Shown one piece after another: positions 52,695-58,913 of a stretch of 58,913 nucleotides of DNA (positions are counted from its first letter, which is position 1; each line of letters starts with the position of its first letter). Position numbers and translations under genes: made by a program. The stretch lies in assembly GCF_005281835.1 (NCBI RefSeq), contig NZ_RZIS01000016.1, positions 1 through 58,913 on the forward strand, given 5' to 3'. Below the pieces are notes generated by a model. The model was not told where the DNA came from and ran no database searches. It saw nothing but the letters and a program-made list of their open reading frames with translations. The DNA is from Vibrio profundi (GTDB lineage Bacteria; Pseudomonadota; Gammaproteobacteria; Enterobacterales; Vibrionaceae).

Positions 52695-52945
52695 ATGACT
52701 TGATTTGCTGGAATAGGGGAAAGACTCATTGCGCCCAGCCACACTTAATTGAAATAGGGCATTTGAAGTGACGCTCTCTTATAGTGTTTTTACGGCTGTA
52801 TAGTAAACGTAACTTCTTAAAGCTGGTTGGGTGAGGCGATCTACCATAAAAGGAAAGATTATGTTGCCTCAGGACAACCACATTGACCATACTGCCGTCG
52901 ACAAGGTGCTTGAGATGTTTGCATAGAAGAAAGACTAACTTTATT

Positions 52946-53038
52946 TTACTGTTTGCAACTCAGCTCTTCTCGCAGGGCAACGATACTTCGCCCCACAAAA
53001 CTCATTCCGCCTTCCGTAATCAAAGTTAGCCGAATACT
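52946..53038 (-). pseudogene. Possible C-terminal remnant of a lost gene
   Basis: A 30-codon minus-strand stretch ends SIVALREELSCKQ-stop and reads like a protein C-terminus (LTLITEGGMSFVG), but a stop codon lies directly upstream and no start exists. It resembles the end of a regulator-type protein, though no family can be named. The 650-bp gap between the aroQ terminator and phaP also holds a 21-codon ORF at about 52861 with an AAGGAAA site, and the palindromes at 53147-53187; nothing else is supported. Confidence 0.25.
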
Positions 53039-53146
53039 CTAAAGTGATTGAGTTCACACTTCTTCTAATTCACTTCCTGAATTGTGCAAACCGTATTAAA
53101 CGCGACTCATATCTTGTTCGCCTTAAACCCGCTGAGCTATCTAGGG

Positions 53147-53187
53147 GTTTGAACATTCAAACAAGAAATTCAAACAAATGTTTGAAT
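53147..53187. promoter_or_regulatory. PsrA-type operator palindromes upstream of phaP
   Basis: Two palindromes of the same half-site: GTTTGAACATTCAAAC (53147-53162) and ATTCAAACAAATGTTTGAAT (53168-53187). The second contains CAAAC-N4-GTTTG, which fits the published PsrA motif (G/CAAAC-N2-4-GTTTG/C). PsrA is a TetR-family repressor released by long-chain acyl-CoA, a sensible controller of a beta-oxidation-linked PHA locus. They lie about 160-200 bp upstream of phaP. Binding is inferred. Confidence 0.6.
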
Positions 53188-53343
53188 CGGTCGATTTATG
53201 GGGCGGTTTTCCATGAATTTAACGGGATGACTTTCGTTTAGAACTTGATCAATATGTTAACTGTTGCGCAACATTTCAAAATCAAATTTGCATTGGAAGT
53301 GAACATTCACATCCCCGATCCTCTTAGTACAAGGAATGAAACT

Positions 53344-53694
53344 ATGTCTACTCAGGAAACATTTAAAGCCTTTACATCACAGCTAGAATCTGTAACCAAC
53401 CCGTTCTACAACTTCAACCAGTTAGTGACCAAAAACATCGAGACACTCACCACAATCCAGCTTGAAAGCCTGCAAGCGTATAGCGCGCTAGGCAATGAAT
53501 CTTTGCAAAGCTTGGCGTCATTAAAGCAGCCACAAGACATCCCTGCTTACGGCTCAAAACAGATGGAAGTGGCAAGTAAGCTTTCACAACAGTTACTGGA
53601 AGATAGCCAAAAGCTGACCCAACTTGGTCAAGAATTTAAATCTGCGGCAGATGAACTTACGGCTTCTGCGGTGAAAACCGCACAAAGTGCCTAA
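53344..53694 (+). CDS. phaP: Phasin (PHA granule protein)
   Basis: Coats polyhydroxyalkanoate granules. 116 residues, all helical and amphipathic (VTNPFYNFNQLVTKNIETLT, QDIPAYGSKQMEVASKLSQQ), with no cysteines or membrane helices, as in the phasin_2 family. ATG 53344 was chosen for its AAGGA site; an in-frame upstream start at 53245 has no ribosome-binding site. phaC follows 80 bp downstream. The gene order phaP-phaC without phaA/phaB is unlike the usual Vibrio phaBAPC layout. Confidence 0.9.
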   Translation: MSTQETFKAFTSQLESVTNPFYNFNQLVTKNIETLTTIQLESLQAYSALGNESLQSLASLKQPQDIPAYGSKQMEVASKLSQQLLEDSQKLTQLGQEFKSAADELTASAVKTAQSA

Positions 53695-53774
53695 TTTACT
53701 GTTTGTCTAACGTTGGCGGCGCATGACTCCGAGCACCGCCATCTCTCAGCATCACTTCTTACAAGGATGTCAGA

Positions 53775-55532
53775 ATGGAAAATAAATCGCCCTTTGAAGG
53801 TATGATGAATCTTATGTCCCAATACGGGCAAGCATGGATGGACAATTTAGGTCAGCCAACGCAATCCACATTGATGAAAACTCAACAAGAAGATTTTACG
53901 AAGTGGGCGGACTCAATGGTGCAGAACCCAACCAATATGGTCGAGCAACAGATGAATTGGTGGGCACAGCAAGTCAATCTACTCAACGATTGTATCCTCG
54001 GCACTCAAGAACAATCCAAAGAGACTGACCGTCGTTTCCGCGATCCTTCTTGGAACGAAACGCCACTGTATCGATATATCAAAGAGAGCTACAAACTCGC
54101 CTGTGACAACATTCAGCAATCGGTTGAAAACAGTGAAGGGCTGGACGACGATACCAAAACTCGTCTCTCATTTTTCACTCGTCAGTATCTTAATGCCATG
54201 TCGCCAAGCAATTTTGTCGCGACCAATCCTGAGATACTAAAATTGACGATGGACAGCAACGGTGAAAACCTGATCCAAGGTATGAAGCAATTCCGTCAGG
54301 ACTTAGAGCAAAGTGCAGATACACTCAATATTCGAATGACGGATAAAAGTCAGTTCACTTTAGGTGAGAACATCGCTTCAACACCCGGCAAAATCGTCTT
54401 CCAAAATGAGATGTTCGAGCTGATTCAATACAAGCCAACCACAAAGCAAGTCTACAAACGCCCGACACTTATCGTACCGCCGTTCGTGAACAAGTATTAC
54501 ATCATGGATGTAAACCCAGAGACCTCTTACGTGAAATGGTTGGTCAGCCAAGGTCACACCGTGTTTATGATCTCCTGGGTGAACCCTAACGCTCAAATGC
54601 GAGATGTCGACTTTGGAAGTTACGTGACGCAAGGGGTGCTACCTGCGCTTGATGCGATTGAAAGTGTCACCGGTGAACGAGAAGTTAATGGCATTGGCTA
54701 CTGCATTGGCGGTACTACCTTAGTCGCGGCCATGGCGTACCTGTCTGGCAAGCGCCGTAAACAGCGTATTAAGTCGGTCACTTTATTGACCACAATCCTC
54801 GACTTCATGAAGCCTGGTGAGCTAGGTATCTTCATCAATGATCCCATCATCAGCAGCATCGAAGCACAAAACAACCAACGCGGTTACATGGACGGTCGCC
54901 AAATGGCGGTGTCGTTCAGTCTGCTTCGTGAAAACAGCCTTTATTGGAATTACTACATCTCCAACTATTTAAAAGGTGAAAGCCCAATGGCGTTTGACCT
55001 GCTCTATTGGAACTGTGACAACACCAATGTGACGGCAGCAACCCATAATCAACTACTGCGTCAATGTTATCTTGAAAATCGATTAGCCAAAGGCGAGTTG
55101 GTGATTGATGGTGTAGCCATTGATCTAGGCAAGATCAAATCGCCAGCCTATTTCCTCTCTGCAATTGATGACCATATCGCCCTGTGGGATGGCAACTTTG
55201 AAGGCACAAAACTGCTTGGCGGAGACAACAAGTTTGTACTCACCGAAAGTGGACATATTGCGGGGCCGATGAACCACGCGGATTCAAACAAGTATGGGTT
55301 CTGGACCAATGACAATAACGACCAAGCGCCGTCTCAATGGCTCGCAAGTGCCGACAAGCACCAAGGCTCATGGTGGTCGCATTGGCAAACTTGGGTTGAT
55401 GAGCGCAATTTCTCAGAAATGATTGAAGCTCGCGAACTTGAGGGAGAATTGAATGCACCTGGTGAATACGTGAAACAGCGTATTCAAGATGTCATCGCAC
55501 AAGAAACAGAAATGGAAAAGGAATCCGTATAA
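53775..55532 (+). CDS. phaC: Class I polyhydroxyalkanoate synthase
   Basis: Polymerises (R)-3-hydroxyacyl-CoA into PHA. 585 residues. The lipase-box-like GYCIGGTTLVAA holds the catalytic Cys310; Asp465 or Asp466 in SAIDDHIALWDG and His494 in ESGHIAGPMN complete the triad, in the class I arrangement (no separate PhaE subunit). The N-terminal domain (about 1-190) is of class I type. AAGGATGTCAG precedes the ATG. It overlaps phaJ by 1 bp. Confidence 0.95.
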   Translation: MENKSPFEGMMNLMSQYGQAWMDNLGQPTQSTLMKTQQEDFTKWADSMVQNPTNMVEQQMNWWAQQVNLLNDCILGTQEQSKETDRRFRDPSWNETPLYRYIKESYKLACDNIQQSVENSEGLDDDTKTRLSFFTRQYLNAMSPSNFVATNPEILKLTMDSNGENLIQGMKQFRQDLEQSADTLNIRMTDKSQFTLGENIASTPGKIVFQNEMFELIQYKPTTKQVYKRPTLIVPPFVNKYYIMDVNPETSYVKWLVSQGHTVFMISWVNPNAQMRDVDFGSYVTQGVLPALDAIESVTGEREVNGIGYCIGGTTLVAAMAYLSGKRRKQRIKSVTLLTTILDFMKPGELGIFINDPIISSIEAQNNQRGYMDGRQMAVSFSLLRENSLYWNYYISNYLKGESPMAFDLLYWNCDNTNVTAATHNQLLRQCYLENRLAKGELVIDGVAIDLGKIKSPAYFLSAIDDHIALWDGNFEGTKLLGGDNKFVLTESGHIAGPMNHADSNKYGFWTNDNNDQAPSQWLASADKHQGSWWSHWQTWVDERNFSEMIEARELEGELNAPGEYVKQRIQDVIAQETEMEKESV

Positions 55533-55930
55533 TGAAGCCAGAAATCGGTCAAACTGCCATCATAGAAAAGGCCCTAGATAAACAAACCGTAGAAGCGTTT
55601 GCGGGCGTCTCGGAAGACTACAACCCAATCCATTTAGATGAAGAGTTTGCCAAAACCACGCAATTTGAACGTCCAATCGTACATGGCATGTTGGCCTCAA
55701 GCCTTATCTCTGGGTTGTTGGCCTCAAAAGTGCCTGGTGCAGGTAGTATCTACTTAGGGCAGTCTCTGAAGTTTGTTCGCCCTCTTTTTGTTGGCGAAAC
55801 TGTCACCGCTAAAGTAGAAGTGACCAGTGTGCGTGAAGATAAACCCATCGCCGTAATATCGACTCAAGTATTGGACGCCGATGGTAAAGTTGCAGTCGAT
55901 GGTGAAGCGACGGTCATGTACACCGTTTAG
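55532..55930 (+). CDS. phaJ: (R)-specific enoyl-CoA hydratase, MaoC type
   Basis: Turns enoyl-CoA from beta-oxidation into (R)-3-hydroxyacyl-CoA, the PhaC substrate. 132 residues with the hydratase-2 hot-dog motif YNPIHLDEEFAKTTQFERPI (catalytic Asp-His pair) and VHGMLASSLISGLLA. It is translationally coupled to phaC by a TAATG overlap. With no phaA/phaB here, it indicates that the polymer precursor comes from fatty-acid oxidation. The gap to 56071 shows no gene; a 27-codon open stretch after the stop is unsupported. Confidence 0.9.
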   Translation: MKPEIGQTAIIEKALDKQTVEAFAGVSEDYNPIHLDEEFAKTTQFERPIVHGMLASSLISGLLASKVPGAGSIYLGQSLKFVRPLFVGETVTAKVEVTSVREDKPIAVISTQVLDADGKVAVDGEATVMYTV

Positions 55931-56071
55931 CAATTCGAATAAGAGGCAGCACGAACTAGCAAGCTACATTCAGCACATCTACTTGGTTAAAGAAAACGAT
56001 CAATTGATGCTGCTGGATGCTCGCTGCTGAGCTAGCCTCTCATTCGCTGGCTTCAATTGACTGAATGATTT

Positions 56072-56410
56072 TTAGTCCAATCGGGTAATGAAAGTTTGCT
56101 CGTCATCCACAAAAGCGACAAAGCTACCGTGATAGATAAATATCCGGCCACGCCCTTCAACTAGACAGGCAAGCTGTGGATTCAAATCTTCTTCGTTGTG
56201 CTTGCTTTGAAATGTGCCTGTATCGGTGATTATGCCGTCGAGTGTAGGCAAATATCCATAAGTGCGTTTGGCTTGGTCAATCAGGCTTAATTCGCTGGTG
56301 GCAGAGAAGCAAGAGGGGATAGCACCGGCGTCTTCGATAAACATAGGTTTCAGTTCTTCAAAAGCTGTAATCACCAGCCAGTCGATGCCGTTAAAATGAT
56401 GGATAAACAT
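56072..56410 (-). CDS. Hypothetical protein
   Basis: Not recognised. About 112 residues from the ATG at 56410 (MFIHHFNGIDWLVITAFEEL); an upstream ATG at 56515 would add 35 residues and lacks a ribosome-binding site. Predicted soluble, with alternating strands (RIFIYHGSFVAFVDDEQTFI at the C-terminus). It stands alone between the PHA locus and the integron cassettes. No clue to function. Confidence 0.5.
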   Translation of the reverse strand: MFIHHFNGIDWLVITAFEELKPMFIEDAGAIPSCFSATSELSLIDQAKRTYGYLPTLDGIITDTGTFQSKHNEEDLNPQLACLVEGRGRIFIYHGSFVAFVDDEQTFITRLD

Positions 56411-56868
56411 AGGGTGTCTCGATAATTCTGATGCGGGGATTCTATCACCATCAGATGTAGAACGTAGTAGAAATTTAGCTATTAAAGTCGGCAACTCTGC
56501 GCCACTTCCGGACATTTATTAGGTCAACTTGAAACACGGTTTCCAATACCGAATTTACTGCTATGGAGAGTACAATTCTTCCTCCTTTTCGCGTTAGATC
56601 GATAATTCATAGATACCTTGCTAAGGTATGTTTGTCATTTCAAGGCTTACCCGTCTCTAGTTGAAAGCCTGCCTACTAGTTTCCTAGTTAATCTATACAG
56701 ATTAATTCTATATTTTCGAGTTTAATATCTTATGAGTGTTGATAACCCTATGTTTTTAAATGAACATTTCCAGTAAAGTTGAAGCAACGTGGAACTAGAT
56801 AGAAAAATTCTGCATTTTAATATAGAAACTTTCTGTCTAATAGCTGTTATATTTTTTTGGAGTAATGG
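56411..56868. other. AT-rich junction between chromosome backbone and cassettes
   Basis: No integrase gene or supported ORF. A 10-bp imperfect inverted repeat (TAGATAGAAA / TTTCTGTCTA, within 56794-56840) is followed by GTTATAT at 56846-56852, which resembles a cassette left boundary (GTTRRRY) 17 bp ahead of the next gene. It may be a degenerate attC or attI, but this is uncertain. Confidence 0.35.
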
Positions 56869-57291
56869 ATGAAAGTTGATCTAAATGAGAGGATCTCAAA
56901 TGAAATTGATGTGATAGTTAAGGACTACAAAGGCTATCGTAAAAACATCAATGATCAAGGCATATGGCTTTTCCTAGCCACTTTAGGTTGTTGGAGTGTT
57001 GAGTTTCCATATTCGATAATAGCAATTATCATCACGTTTATTATTTTCACTATTAATGCTTTTCCTAGTAAAGATGGCAAAAGGAAAGTTTTTATGTGGG
57101 AGTTACATAAGGTTAGAAAACAAGTTTATAATTCAGATCTAAGTGAATCAGATAAATGCTTTTGGAACATATCAATCAAACTAACACGTAAGTATTTCAG
57201 CTTTCTGTATGACTTTAAAACCAGTCCATTCTTCTATCTCGCTTATGCCTTTTTGGTCCTAACTATGTACTGGGTGTATACAAAAATATAA
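56869..57291 (+). CDS. Integron cassette gene: small membrane protein
   Basis: Not recognised. 140 residues with hydrophobic helices at about 31-62 and 119-138, and a basic loop between (KDGKRKVFMWELHKVRKQV). TTTGGAGTAATGG gives a good ribosome-binding site. The TAA stop is the first element of the attC site that follows, the tight packing typical of integron cassettes. Clearly AT-richer than the backbone genes. Confidence 0.7.
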   Translation: MKVDLNERISNEIDVIVKDYKGYRKNINDQGIWLFLATLGCWSVEFPYSIIAIIITFIIFTINAFPSKDGKRKVFMWELHKVRKQVYNSDLSESDKCFWNISIKLTRKYFSFLYDFKTSPFFYLAYAFLVLTMYWVYTKI

Positions 57292-57411
57292 CAAACAATT
57301 TAAGATTGATTCAACACGCTTGGCATTTTTAGTTTGGGGTGAATTTTGTGTTTACGGTGGTCTATTTAAGTGTCGTGGTCGCGTGCTTCACACCTTAATT
57401 GGGCGTTAGCT
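57286..57411 (+). repeat. attC site 1 (VCR-like)
   Basis: About 125 bp, beginning TAACAAACAATTTAAG and ending CTTAATTGGGCGTTAGCT. CAATTTAAG pairs with CTTAATTG, leaving one unpaired A, the extrahelical base expected of attC. The inner ACACGCTTGGCATTTTT resembles Vibrio cholerae repeats. The crossover point G/TT lies at 57405-57406. Orientation places attI to the left. Confidence 0.85.
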
Positions 57412-57942
57412 AACTACAAACATGCCGTGAACTCCCATAAAACCTAATAGGATTATACCTGAGTAAAGAGTTAGGCGTGCAATTTTCCATTTTGGCTTGT
57501 GATACCAATTGTTAGCATATTCTTTTGCAAATTCTTTTGTCGTTTTAACCCACAAGATTGGTGGGATCGCAAATACTACTACCATATACAAAATGATTAT
57601 GCTCCCGATTTTTATGGATTCCCATGATTGACTATAAAATGCGTAAATTAGTAGACCAAAAGCTGTTGCGATCATGCTAAATACACTGCCAAGAAACGCC
57701 TTCAAACTGCTTATCATAATTTTTTCCGCAATTGAGCTTATTGGAGCGAGATTTGTTATACATGCTATGCTCCCAGCAATTCCTGTGGTGATAGTTGTAA
57801 TGTATAGCGTTAGCTCAAACGTAAATTTTCCAACGTTGCCAGAGTCGATATCAGAGAATGTTTGGATACCTAAGGCAGAACCAAGTGAAATGCTAGCACT
57901 AATAATAAACATTGGATTGAGAAATAAATTCTTATCTAACAT
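57406..57942 (-). CDS. Integron cassette gene in reverse orientation: multi-pass membrane protein
   Basis: Not recognised. 178 residues with four or five hydrophobic helices (LYITTITTGIAGSIACI, IIILYMVVVFAIPPILWV, LTLYSGIILLGFMGVHGMFV). It is read against the cassette direction, so it cannot use an upstream integron promoter and must carry its own; such reversed genes are often toxin-antitoxin or immunity-type, but no partner gene is seen. The stop codon overlaps the R' end (GTTAGCT) of the preceding attC. Cassette spans about 57406-58135. Confidence 0.65.
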   Translation of the reverse strand: MLDKNLFLNPMFIISASISLGSALGIQTFSDIDSGNVGKFTFELTLYITTITTGIAGSIACITNLAPISSIAEKIMISSLKAFLGSVFSMIATAFGLLIYAFYSQSWESIKIGSIIILYMVVVFAIPPILWVKTTKEFAKEYANNWYHKPKWKIARLTLYSGIILLGFMGVHGMFVVS

Positions 57943-58016
57943 ACTGAAACTTAGTTGAAATTTTTAGTCTAGTATCCCACTGGCTAAGTTTTAGTCAAGC
58001 ACGTAGCTAAAGTTCA

Positions 58017-58141
58017 GCTAACAAACTATTTAAGAGTGATTCACAACGCGTGGCATTTTTACTATGCGTTGGTTTTAGTGTTTAAGGTGGTATGCTGCGG
58101 CTTGGAAATTACGTTGCTCATCCCTTAACAGGGTGTTAGCT
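58017..58141 (+). repeat. attC site 2 (VCR-like)
   Basis: 125 bp starting GCTAACAAACTATTTAAG and ending GGGTGTTAGCT, with ACAACGCGTGGCATTTTT inside, close to Vibrio cholerae repeats. Same orientation and length as site 1, with about the same first 18 bases. Crossover at 58135-58136. Confidence 0.88.
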
Positions 58142-58162
58142 CACAAAAAGTAGGTATTACAT

Positions 58163-58792
58163 TTGAATTTAAAGAAATTTCAAATTGAAGATTTATCCCA
58201 CCAGAATAGTGATGCGATTTTCATTTTAGAGTCCCCCCATACTCAAGAGATCAAAGCTGGATATCCTGCTGCAGGAGAAACTGGTTTGAATATGAGCAAG
58301 GTCTTATTTAACAAAGAACAGCCACTTGGTGAGCTAGTTAAAAAGAGAGCTATACTTCCAATCCGGCTCTCTATACTTAATTGCTCTCGGATTCCTCTAC
58401 AAAGTTCGTGTTATGTAGGTGAGCAATTACCTCCAAAACTAGTTGATTTTCTTCGTATCCAATCCATTTTCGATCCTTCGGTTCAACGTCAGAAAAATCA
58501 AATAAAAGAAATCCTACGTAGCGAGATTGGTTTAAACGCCTTAAATAGTTTTGAATTGCGACTTCATGCAAGTATACAAATGTCCCAGAAAGCTAAAGTA
58601 GTGGTTTGCGGGGTGATCGCACAATGTTTTTTTGAAGAAGTAACGAAAATACAAGGTAAGTTGCGTAAAGCAACTGACGTTGATTGGAAAGGATTTAGTT
58701 TTAGTGTGTTTTATGAGTATCACCCCTCTTCGAAATCTGGGCAGTGGAACGACTGCTCGGGTATGGAAGCTTTGCGGCATTATGTGAGCTAA
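58163..58792 (+). CDS. Integron cassette gene: uracil-DNA-glycosylase-fold-like protein
   Basis: 209 residues, no confident family. The opening DAIFILESPHTQEIKAGYPA with GETGLNMSKVL, a buried KAKVVVCGVIAQCFF segment and a late YHPSSKSG resemble the order of motifs in the uracil-DNA glycosylase superfamily (active-site loop, glycine turn, HPS motif). That is inference from motif layout only. Start is TTG 58163, with AGGT 7 nt upstream; no ATG fits better. Its TAA stop lies in the third attC. Confidence 0.6.
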   Translation: MNLKKFQIEDLSHQNSDAIFILESPHTQEIKAGYPAAGETGLNMSKVLFNKEQPLGELVKKRAILPIRLSILNCSRIPLQSSCYVGEQLPPKLVDFLRIQSIFDPSVQRQKNQIKEILRSEIGLNALNSFELRLHASIQMSQKAKVVVCGVIAQCFFEEVTKIQGKLRKATDVDWKGFSFSVFYEYHPSSKSGQWNDCSGMEALRHYVS

Positions 58793-58796
58793 CAAG
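58787..58796 (+). repeat. Left fragment of attC site 3, interrupted
   Basis: GCTAACAA repeats the start of attC 1 and 2, then the match stops at GAGACTATGG, where IS110-type sequence begins. The rest of this attC would lie beyond the insertion, outside the window. Confidence 0.65.
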
Positions 58797-58913
58797 AGAC
58801 TATGGCGTCAATAGTTAATTTTTGGCGCTATCCTTATCCCACATAACACCATCTCTTAGCATTGAATTGAGTATCACAACCATCTTTCTCATGCAGGCAA
58901 CGATTGCTACTTT
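58796..58913 (-). mobile_element. IS110-family insertion sequence, partial (IS1111-attC-like)
   Basis: The element enters at an attC site and extends beyond the window. The interrupted attC and the transposase remnant suggest the IS1111-attC group, which is known to target cassette recombination sites. The short non-coding end (58796-58814) lacks a clear terminal inverted repeat, as usual for IS110-type elements, whose repeats are subterminal or absent. Confidence 0.65.
58815..58913 (-). CDS. IS110-family transposase, C-terminal 32 residues (cut by window edge)
   Basis: The minus strand reads KVAIVACMRKMVVILNSMLR and then DGVMWDKDSAKN-stop. The ACMRK-x-x-V/L-x-ILN-M pattern is the characteristic C-terminus of IS110/IS1111 transposases (DEDD-type with a serine-containing second domain). 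The rest of the gene lies beyond base 58913. Confidence 0.85.
   Translation of the reverse strand, partial: KVAIVACMRKMVVILNSMLRDGVMWDKDSAKN

Noticed and set aside
55940..56030. Open stretch after phaJ resembling a protein C-terminus (HIYLVKENDQLMLLDARC)
   Set aside because: No start codon and only about 27 codons; it could be a remnant but there is no supporting context.

Overview
The window reads as part of a Vibrio genome, probably a marine species and probably the second chromosome. This is inferred from the gene content: a tal-tkt pair, moeA/moeB/folE, an ArfA-type rescue factor, a PhaP/PhaC locus, five c-di-GMP enzymes and, at the right edge, VCR-like integron attC sites. Only sequence reasoning was used and no database was searched.

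Layout. 1-3.8 kb: transketolase (cut by the window edge) and transaldolase on the minus strand, divergent from a SorC-family sugar-responsive regulator, with repeated operator-like motifs between them. 3.8-8.7 kb: two tandem paralogous membrane GGDEF-EAL proteins with intact EAL and altered GGDEF motifs. 8.7-12.7 kb: a sulfurtransferase with a small membrane protein, then a LruC-domain exoprotein with a small lipoprotein. 13.1-16.7 kb: a large lipoprotein pullulanase. 16.8-19.7 kb: molybdopterin genes moeA-moeB divergent from folE. 19.8-28.1 kb: a heme c protein coupled to a diguanylate cyclase, yaeQ, a cold-shock gene, arfA with a hairpin across its stop codon, a ThrE-type exporter, and an overlapping CSS-EAL / SBP-GGDEF pair. 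Two identical tRNA-Gly(TCC) genes follow, then a TonB-dependent receptor with a Fur-like box.

31.6-45.2 kb is a nitrogen-scavenging block: an NCS2 purine permease, then a urea ABC importer (urtABCDE) behind a near-consensus sigma-54 promoter, then urease structural and accessory genes (ureD, ureABC, ureE, a HupE/UreJ-type permease, ureF, ureG). Imported urea would be hydrolysed to ammonia, with nickel supplied and inserted by the accessory proteins.

46.1-52.7 kb encodes aromatic meta-cleavage on the minus strand (ligJ, ligK, a ligU/galD-type isomerase, ligI, ligA, ligB). It is divergent from a shikimate/quinate dehydrogenase and a type II dehydroquinase. Together these suggest growth on quinate/shikimate-type or gallate/protocatechuate-type compounds. 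A recognisable LigC dehydrogenase and a dehydroshikimate dehydratase are not in the window.

53.1-55.9 kb is a polyhydroxyalkanoate locus (phasin, class I synthase, R-specific enoyl-CoA hydratase) preceded by palindromes that fit a PsrA-type fatty-acid regulator. From about 56.8 kb to the end lie AT-rich integron cassettes: three genes, two complete attC sites of about 125 bp, no integrase, and an IS110-family element that begins inside the third attC.
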